From: Acanthosepion lycidas
Taxonomy: Eukaryota > Mollusca > Cephalopoda > Sepiida > Sepiidae
Assembly (NCBI GenBank): GCA_963932145.1
Contig: OZ010605.1
Coordinates: forward strand, 21,978,172-22,042,171
Direction of reading: 5' to 3'
DNA length: 64,000 nt
Positions within the stretch are counted from its first letter, which is position 1, and every line of letters starts with the position of its first letter. The position numbers were made by a program, and so were the translations under genes. The notes under the pieces were generated by a model. It ran no database searches and had not been told where the DNA came from. It worked only from the letters and a program-made list of their open reading frames with translations. Shown piece by piece: positions 57,753-64,000 of this stretch.

Positions 57753-58377
57753 ATGAATAGAAACATGCTCGACAGTGTACTCCAATCCTGGATAAATAAA
57801 AGCCTAAAAATATACAAACTATGCTTTACAACGGTCAGATTCATAAAGAAGAGAATGAAAAACTGGACGGCTACACCATATATAAACCATATCAATGGGT
57901 CATTAATATCGAGACTAATCAACATCAAAAGCAGCATCTTCCACGGAGATTCATTGTCAACATTAATCATCTGCCTTGCATTAGCGTCACTCAGTTGAAC
58001 AACAGTAGCGACGTATACAAGTCACAGAATGGCAAACTGAATCACCTATTTTATATGGAGGATCCTAACACTTTTGCTAAGGATGACAACGAGCAGAAAA
58101 AAAACTAATCATCATTCCCAAAAACTTCAGCGAAGATATTAGAATGGAGTTCACATTCAACAAATGTGTCAAGGCCACCTTCAAAGCAGGTAAACTAAAG
58201 AAAACTACAAATATAGATCTTGATATCAACAACAAGATTAAGAAACTAGACCAAGATGGTACATACAAATACTTAGGAATTTTTGAAGGAGACCGAATAC
58301 GACGTTCAATTATGAAGAAAATGATCCGAAATGAATATTATAGGAGAGTGACTTTAATACTAGAAAGCCAACAATAA
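57753..58377 (+). pseudogene. LINE reverse transcriptase domain, degraded
   Basis: MLDSVLQSWI (motif A end), INIKSSIFHGDSLSTLIICL (motif B, with HGDSLS for QGDSLS), and FYMEDPNTFAKDDNEQ (motif C; YMDD changed to YMED, codons 58052-58063), then RMEFTFNKCVKATFKAGKLK and YKYLGIFEGDRI. The frame changes at least twice. The altered motif C alone would cripple polymerisation. Confidence 0.8.
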
Positions 58378-58892
58378 AATGAAGCCTACCAACACTTTAG
58401 CTATAACCGTAGTAATATACAGCTTCTACATTATTAGATATAAATTGTATAACGTTAAAAGATTAGACATCAAGACCATAAAAAATGCTTGCCCAAATGA
58501 GAATGCACCACTCGAAATCAGATGTAGATTGGCTGTACGTTCCAAGAGCGGTAGGAAGTCGTGTTTAAATCTAAATTGAACTTACTCTAAAAACTATAAC
58601 AATCGGGTTGGAGGCTTACCTCACAAAAATCAATGACCCTCTCCTACATATAGTAAAACATCAAATCCACTCTATCATCAAAGAACATTCACTCTTCAAG
58701 AAACAGCTTAATATACCTGAGACCCAACCAACAAAAAACAAATCGAATAACACCTGTACCAAACGCGTAAAACAGAAAGCAAAACAATGTGGTCAAATTA
58801 AATTACAAAAAAAATAAAAAAAATAAAAAAATAAAAAAATGGAGAACATGGCGTTGCATGGCAAATAAGTAAAATTAACGAAAGAACATGTT

Positions 58893-59482
58893 TTGGACCA
58901 ACAGAAACCACACCATTGGCTGAGGAGAACCGGGTTGAAAGCTAAGACAGGAGGCCTAATTATCGCAGTTCAGGGCGAAAGCCTCGCAACAAGATCTTTT
59001 CACTGTCACATAATAAAGAATGAAACGAACCCGAAATGCGGCAAATATGATGAAACTGTCAACCATATTATCTCCGGATGTCTGGAACTAGTAATAATTA
59101 ATACACGTAAAGATATAACAAAGTAGGAACATACGTGTACTGGAAGATATGCAAGAATCACAAAATCAAAACCACTGAGAGATGCCATGAATACGAATTA
59201 GCCTCAACTCACACTGTAATTATACATTGGAACATGTCAATTCAAACTGACAGGGAAATAAATACCAACAGGTCTGATATTATCATAAAAAAAAAGAAGT
59301 TCAGGAAGTGTATGCTTATTGACATTGCAGTACCATCTGAGAGAATCACCGCCTTAAAAATTATTAAAACAAATTATCAAATTATTAAAACAAATTATCA
59401 AATTAATAAAAATTATCGACATACAAGGAAAAAAAATATTAAAAATTATCGACATACATACGTACGTGGAGATCGAGAGTAA
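58893..59482 (+). pseudogene. LINE finger and nuclease region, second copy
   Basis: WLRRTGLKAKTGGLIIAVQG is followed by NPKCGKYDETVNHIISGC, the CCHC finger with the second Cys changed to Tyr. After a stop near 59124 comes the nuclease: NMSIQTDREINTNRSDIIIK, then FRKCMLIDIAVPSERI. The usual RPD is RSD here. A local triplication of an ATTATTAAAACAAATTATCA-type word at 59357-59410 follows and breaks the frame. Confidence 0.76.
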
Positions 59483-59725
59483 CAGGATGTGGGGAATGAA
59501 GACTGAGGCTGCACCAATAATTACCGGAGCTTCCTGCCTCTTGATGAAAGTAATGGGCAATTTTATTAACATTGCGCAAGGTAACATCAACATACAGAAA
59601 ATAGCCTTACTAGGTGCAGATTTTAAGTAAAGTGCTATCAAGTAAATGATAATTCTCCTATAGGGACAAAGGACCGTATTTTGGACCCTGCTCTATAGGA
59701 TACAAAGCAGGAAACATAGCATGAA

Positions 59726-59727
59726 CA

Positions 59728-59777
<50 letters not shown>

Positions 59778-59808
59778 CAACAATAATAATAATTCCAGTT
59801 GTAGCTGT
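59726..59808 (+). repeat. (AAT)n tract with a further LINE tail scrap
   Basis: AAT tract at 59726-59793, then TTCCAGTTGTAGCTGTG, which matches the GTTGTAGTTGGAGCC part of the LINE tails. The tract-then-tail pattern repeats after the second long copy. Confidence 0.7.
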
Positions 59809-60741
59809 GAAAAATCCCTTCAGTCCAAAATGAAGATACTGTGCTGAATAACATTCTCTCAATTTGTAAACGCTAAACGGAATCCTTCATAAACAAAAAT
59901 CGACTGAACCCAAAAATGAGCCTAGGATTAAATCCCCAAAGTTATGGAAGGTTAGAATGACAGAATTGAATAGTCACTCTGTTAATGACAGAAAGGAAAA
60001 AAAGGTATCATCTCGCATATGTTGACGTGCGACGAGCAACCGATAGATTAACCACTAAACTGAGTCAGTCGAATAGACCCAAACGAAACCAAAATAAAAA
60101 AAGCAACATAAAAGCAAAAATGTTTTAGTTGATTGCATATATGAGTCTTTTGATAATTTTGATACATTGGTATATAAATTTTCCGACCTAGAATACTACA
60201 AATTCACCGTCAAATATAAACATTAAAAAAGCAACGATTCCTTCATGACATTGGAGTTCATGCTTCCCAAAATGTCCTAATTTTTGTAGCTTTTAATAAA
60301 TTTGATCTTATCTCTACTAAACTTTGCCTCGCTATCCATTTATTCAAGGTAGCTAGGTAGGTACTAAATTGTTTTTCTCTTTTCCGCTTGCTTTCAATAC
60401 GCTCTGTGAGTATCAAATTTTCCAATCCCTCTTTCCTCATTATGTTCCCTACAAAAAGAATTTGTGTCTTTTTTTTTTGTTTCCACATTCATATTTTTTA
60501 ATATTAGGCCTTTTCTTAAATGAAACCTCATTCGTAGTGTCATTGTTCATTTTAGTAATGTCTGAATTATTTTCATTTGTTTGTGTACCCGGCGGGAGGA
60601 TTGGAATATTCTCTCAGGATGTCTAGTAGTTCCTGAAGTTTATAGATTGAGACAAATGTCTTCAAATCTTACACAATATCATCTCACACTCTAGAATAGT
60701 TTTGTTCACAATTCTTTCATGAAATTACTTCTATTGGCAGT
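59809..60741. repeat. segmental duplication, copy A
   Basis: Matches 62297-62980 along its length with scattered changes. Copy A has about 250 extra bases at 60029-60278. Contents include an antisense RTE-like LINE end (next entry) and a block of unknown origin (60490-60741). Confidence 0.85.
60258..60485 (-). pseudogene. RTE-like LINE pol C-terminus, antisense
   Basis: The minus frame reads GNIMRKEGLENLILTERIES, then FSTYLATLNKWIARQSLVEI and LLKATKIRTFWEA and a stop. It matches LGHVMRKEGLENLILTGRKE and LLRVTKDRGKW at 25.6 kb. A second start of the same motif lies at 60742-60830, so the LINE is broken by the block between. Confidence 0.75.
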
Positions 60742-61010
60742 ATATTTATTCAATACGCTCTGTGAGTATTAAATTTTCCAATCCCTCTTTCCTCATTATG
60801 TGCCATAGAAATGTAATTTGTTTTTTTCTGATGTTAAGAATAAGTGTACTTTTTGTTACCATTTTTTATAAAACTTCGTCGTTAATAAGACGTTCTCCTC
60901 ATGGTATTCTCAGCATCCTTGTGTAGGAACACATATCTGTCGCTTTAAGTCTCTTCTTCCTTTGTGAGGAGATTGCCGAGCATTCACTACATATATATGC
61001 ATTGGTATTA
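60742..61010 (-). pseudogene. RTE-like LINE, part upstream of the C-terminus, antisense
   Basis: On the minus strand, 60990-60870 has a decayed ..HRRMLRIPW.. type stretch (LHKDAENTMRRTS in one frame), then 60830-60742 repeats the HIMRKEGLENLILTER region. It probably is the continuation of the fragment at 60258-60485. The interval 61011-62220 is A/T-rich without recognisable features. Confidence 0.55.
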
Positions 61011-62220
61011 CATAACAGCCCACATTACCCCAACATATTTGTAGTACATAATAATGATTATAGATCTGCAATGCAAGAACATCAGTTTGTAAAATTCTGC
61101 TTTAAGGAAACGGCTGATAGATAACGGGGTATACGCTGTCAGCCTCAGAAATGTAATCATTCATTTAGCAACTGAAAAAAAAACAAAAAAAAACACGTTA
61201 TGTCACGTAAATAGTCCTGCAATCCTGTAGCGTCGTAGGAGCAACTCTATAGATATAGCAGCCGTGGAGTTCCTAGGATATGAAAATCTCACTGAACCCA
61301 CCCCTATTTAGGGGGAAACAACATTTTAAATGCAGATGTTGTCTAATTAGCCCGAATAAATTGAAATAAAGAAACTCTTCCGCAACAACATAAACTTTTC
61401 GAATTTAACAGAATGACATCAATTTTTAGGTGATAACATTTTACAATGAGGCAGACCGAGGAACTTGTTGAACAAAACGTAGCGATTTAAACAAAAAAAA
61501 ATAGGGGTTTTCATTATCGTAAAAAAAAAAAAAAAAAACTTGCAGCAGGAATTGTATGAAAAAAAAAAACTGTAAAATTGCTGCGAAAGAGAGTCAATAA
61601 TGTTGGATGAACACAGTAAAATTTTAATTTATTGAATATAAAATAAAAAAACAGAGACTCTATGTAATTTTATAAAAAAAAATAGCTTTTACTATATGAA
61701 AGCAAGTAAAAAAGGGTTTCTTGGTCATAAAACGATATTATTTTGGTGAAATGAATGTAAATTGGATTGGGTGGGGGATGATCTTTTGAATTTATACTTG
61801 TCCTATGTTTAATTCTCCAGTGTGTCTTAGTATTGCCAATACTCAAATGAGGACAACGTAAAGGGCAACTCACAAACTGTTATCACTGCTTCTGAGAAGT
61901 TGATAGCGAATACACTAATACCAGAGAGTTTATCATGGCCTCATGAAGATAAAAAAATTTTATCTTTTATTCTCTGGTCCAAAACTTCTAGGGCCAATTT
62001 AAATTCACCGAGTTAAAAATATCATCCCCGATTAGATTTCTGGTCGAAAACAACAAAACAAAACAAAACACCTTCATAGAAAACACATTCCGCACGATTT
62101 TACACGCATAAATAAAAGGGTTTACAATTTCAACAGAAAACAATATAAACTAAACTTTAGCAAAATAGAATGTTGTAATAAAAATGATTATAATTCTAAC
62201 TATATAGCTGTTAAAAATGA

Positions 62221-62296
62221 AATAATAATAATGTTTTGTTCTTGCTGCACATGACCGTTGTTGCTTGCTAGCTAGACATTTTCAATTAAACACAAT
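62221..62296 (+). mobile_element. R4/Dong-like LINE scrap after an AAT tract
   Basis: AATAATAATAATG then GTTCTTGCTGCACATGACCG and TTGCTTGCTAGCTAGACATT. These match CCTTGCTGCACAGGACCAAT and GCTTGCTAACTAGGAATTAT at 54.40-54.44 kb. Confidence 0.68.
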
Positions 62297-62980
62297 GAAA
62301 AATCGCATCAGCCCCAAATGAAGATACTGTGCTGAATAACATTCTCTAAATTTGTAAACGCTAAACGGAATCCTTCATAAACAAAAATCGACCGAAACCA
62401 AAAATGAGCCTAGGATTAAATCCCCAAATTTATGAAAGGTTAGAATGACAGAATTGAATATTCACTTGGTTAATGACAGAAAGGAAAAAAAAAGGTATCA
62501 TCTCGAATATGTTGACGTAATTTTTGTAGCGTTTAATAAATTTGATATTATTTCTACTAAACCTGCCTCGCTATCCATTTATTCAAGCTAGCTAGGTAGG
62601 TAGGTACTAAATTGTTTTTCTCTTTTCCGCTTGCTTTCAATATGTTCTGTGAGTATTAAATTTTCCAATCCCTCTTTCCACATTATGTACCCTAGAAAAG
62701 GAATTTGTTACTTTTTTTTCTTTCCCCATTCATAGTTTTTAATATTAAGCCTTTTCTTAAATGAAACCTCATTCGTATTGTCATTGCTCATTTTAGTAAT
62801 GTCTGAATTATTTTCATTTTCATGTATCAGGCGGGAGGATTGGAATATTCTCTCAGGATGTCTAATGGTTCCTGAAGTTTATAGATTGTGACAAATATCT
62901 TCAAAACTTACACAATATCATCTCACACTCTAGAATAGTTTTGTTCTCAATTCTTTCACGAAATTACTTCTATTAGCAGT
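62297..62980. repeat. segmental duplication, copy B
   Basis: Second copy of 59809-60741, lacking the 250 bp at 60029-60278. It includes an antisense RTE-like LINE end at about 62515-62735 and stops matching at 62980 (CTATTAGCAGT). Confidence 0.85.
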
Positions 62981-63600
62981 CTTGAGTCTGCTACAATATT
63001 AAACATTTTTTTAGATTCCTAAAATGTTCTTTGTCGAGTCAAATTTTCGATGAGACAGACTTTGTGCGCAACAATCAGATTGAACTTTCTTTTTTGGATT
63101 CGCTTGCATTTCAAATCCAACATTTTTTTTTCTCAATATATAGGTGTTGTTTCTTTATCTACTGTAATCTACTTTATTTTCCCAGTTCTTACTTAGCTAG
63201 CCTACTTTCATTTTTAGTAATTTTTCTCTTGTACTTTTGATACTGACATCTTTTAATGGACAGTGTCTGCTTTTACTGTAATACCACTTATGTATTAACG
63301 TTTCCATATTAAGGAAGGTTGATACGAAAAAGTTTCGACCTGTTATTTGAGTTTTCTCTGGATATTTTCCTCTTACAATATTTTCTTTTTCACCATTTTT
63401 TCTGCCATGTGTTTTCTGAACTTGATCAAGTTTTATAAGCGGTTGTTCTGGACAATTCTCTGCTCGCCTGATCTTAATTAGGAAGCATCGTATTAGCTGG
63501 ATGAAGACTAATGCGTTATTATCTTCCTTTCCTTCTTTTGTATACAATTATTCTATATCCTGAATGGAGAAGAGGAACATTAATTCTTTGTAGGTAAGTT
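62981..63600. other. unrecognised sequence with a 116-codon minus frame
   Basis: 63547-63197 on the minus strand is open for 116 codons and rich in Lys, Arg and Glu. No motif is visible and I cannot say whether it is element or host. No promoter or splice evidence. Confidence 0.3.
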
Positions 63601-63603
63601 ATA

Positions 63604-63990
63604 ATTATGATATATATTTTCAAGACAGTATCTTCAGTTCACTTAAGTAGATTAAGTGATAGTAATGTCTAGACATTTTATAAGCATGGAGATGTTAATT
63701 GTAAGATTAAGCCGTTCCCTTATAAGGAAACAGTAGGTATTCATTGATTGTCTGTTGGAATTTAAAATATATATCTGTAAAACAACATTATGATACATAA
63801 AACATATTTCTGTAAAACAAAATTATGATATATATTTTCAAGACAGTATCTTCAGTTCACCTAAGTAGATTAAGTGTTAATGATATTTAGACATTTTTAA
63901 TACATGGAGATGTTAATTATAATATTAGCCGTTTCCTTATAAGGAAACATTAGGTATTCATTGTTTGTAGGATGTAATTTAAAAAAAAAT
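63604..63990 (+). repeat. 218-bp tandem duplication with a palindrome
   Basis: ATTATGATATATATTTTCAA starts at 63604 and again at 63822. Each unit holds CAGTATCTTCAGTTCAC, GTAGATTAAGTG, GGAGATGTTAATT and TTATAAGGAAAC. The second unit contains the perfect 18-base palindrome GTTTCCTTATAAGGAAAC (63931-63948); in the first it has one change. The array may continue past the window. Confidence 0.9.
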
Positions 63991-64000
63991 AAAACAACGT

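Larger units (their letters stand above)
55990..59640 (+). mobile_element. R4/Dong-like LINE, second long copy (related family)
   Basis: Same layout and orientation as the copy at 51.5 kb. The 5' block has CACACGGGACAAAAAGGACC and CTCACCGAGGAACC. The N-terminal region is heavily decayed (56.2-57.7 kb). RT remains at 57.75-58.4 kb, post-RT at 58.4-58.6, finger and nuclease at 58.9-59.45. The C-terminus reads MKTEAAPIITGASCLLMKVM then IQKIALLGADFK and a stop at 59628-59630. The protein differs a lot from the first copy, so this is a sister family rather than a recent duplicate. Inactive. Confidence 0.78.

Noticed and set aside
59354-59641. 95-codon minus frame
   Set aside because: Antisense shadow of the LINE nuclease end.
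63197-63547. 116-codon minus-strand gene
   Set aside because: Longest unexplained frame, but without a domain or regulatory signal; kept only as an unrecognised feature.

Overview
The window is gene-poor eukaryotic DNA, and I see no exon of a host gene in 64 kb. It is AT-rich and packed with (TA)n microsatellites and decayed transposable elements. The mix (tRNA-derived SINE-like pieces, R4/Dong-type and jockey-type LINEs, mariner palindromic MITEs, piggyBac and Helitron ends, very frequent TA tracts) suggests a large invertebrate genome, most plausibly a mollusc such as an octopus. That attribution is inference. Many of the longer open frames are TA or CA repeats read as poly-(Tyr-Ile), and I do not treat them as genes.

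Layout. 1-8.5 kb: tail of a mariner transposase, SINE-like pieces, a Penelope-like GIY-YIG fragment, TA arrays and a short repeat seeded in TA tracts. 8.8-12.8 kb: LINE pieces and long CA/TA simple repeats. 12.8-18 kb: three mariner MITEs, a Tc1-like transposase with DD37E spacing, a piggyBac deletion derivative with intact TTAA flanks, and a 136-bp palindrome. 18-24 kb: diverged direct repeats, an LTR fossil, a 94-98 bp tandem repeat, and antisense ends of a jockey-like LINE. 25-31 kb: an RTE-like LINE end, a piggyBac-type MITE swollen by a 43-bp satellite, a jockey-like LINE carrying a MITE, and a mariner of about 1.25 kb with long terminal inverted repeats. 32-42.4 kb: a LINE piece, a MITE, a mariner deletion derivative, an LTR fossil, two Tc1-type elements (one invaded by a Helitron) and a chain of LINE tails in AAT tracts. 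42.9-48.3 kb: more R4/Dong-like LINE, and the longest jockey-like LINE copy, split by an LTR fossil. 51.5-59.6 kb: two long R4/Dong-like LINE copies in tandem. 59.8-64 kb: a diverged segmental duplication, antisense RTE-like LINE pieces and a 218-bp tandem duplication.

Nothing here appears able to move by itself; every protein-coding element is truncated or broken. The main interest is structural: LINE tails repeatedly inserted into AAT tracts, short elements tied to TA tracts, a MITE turned into a minisatellite, several readable insertion orders with target-site duplications, and some unusually clean palindromes. Coordinates of repeat borders are by eye and may be off by a few bases where no terminal repeat fixes them.
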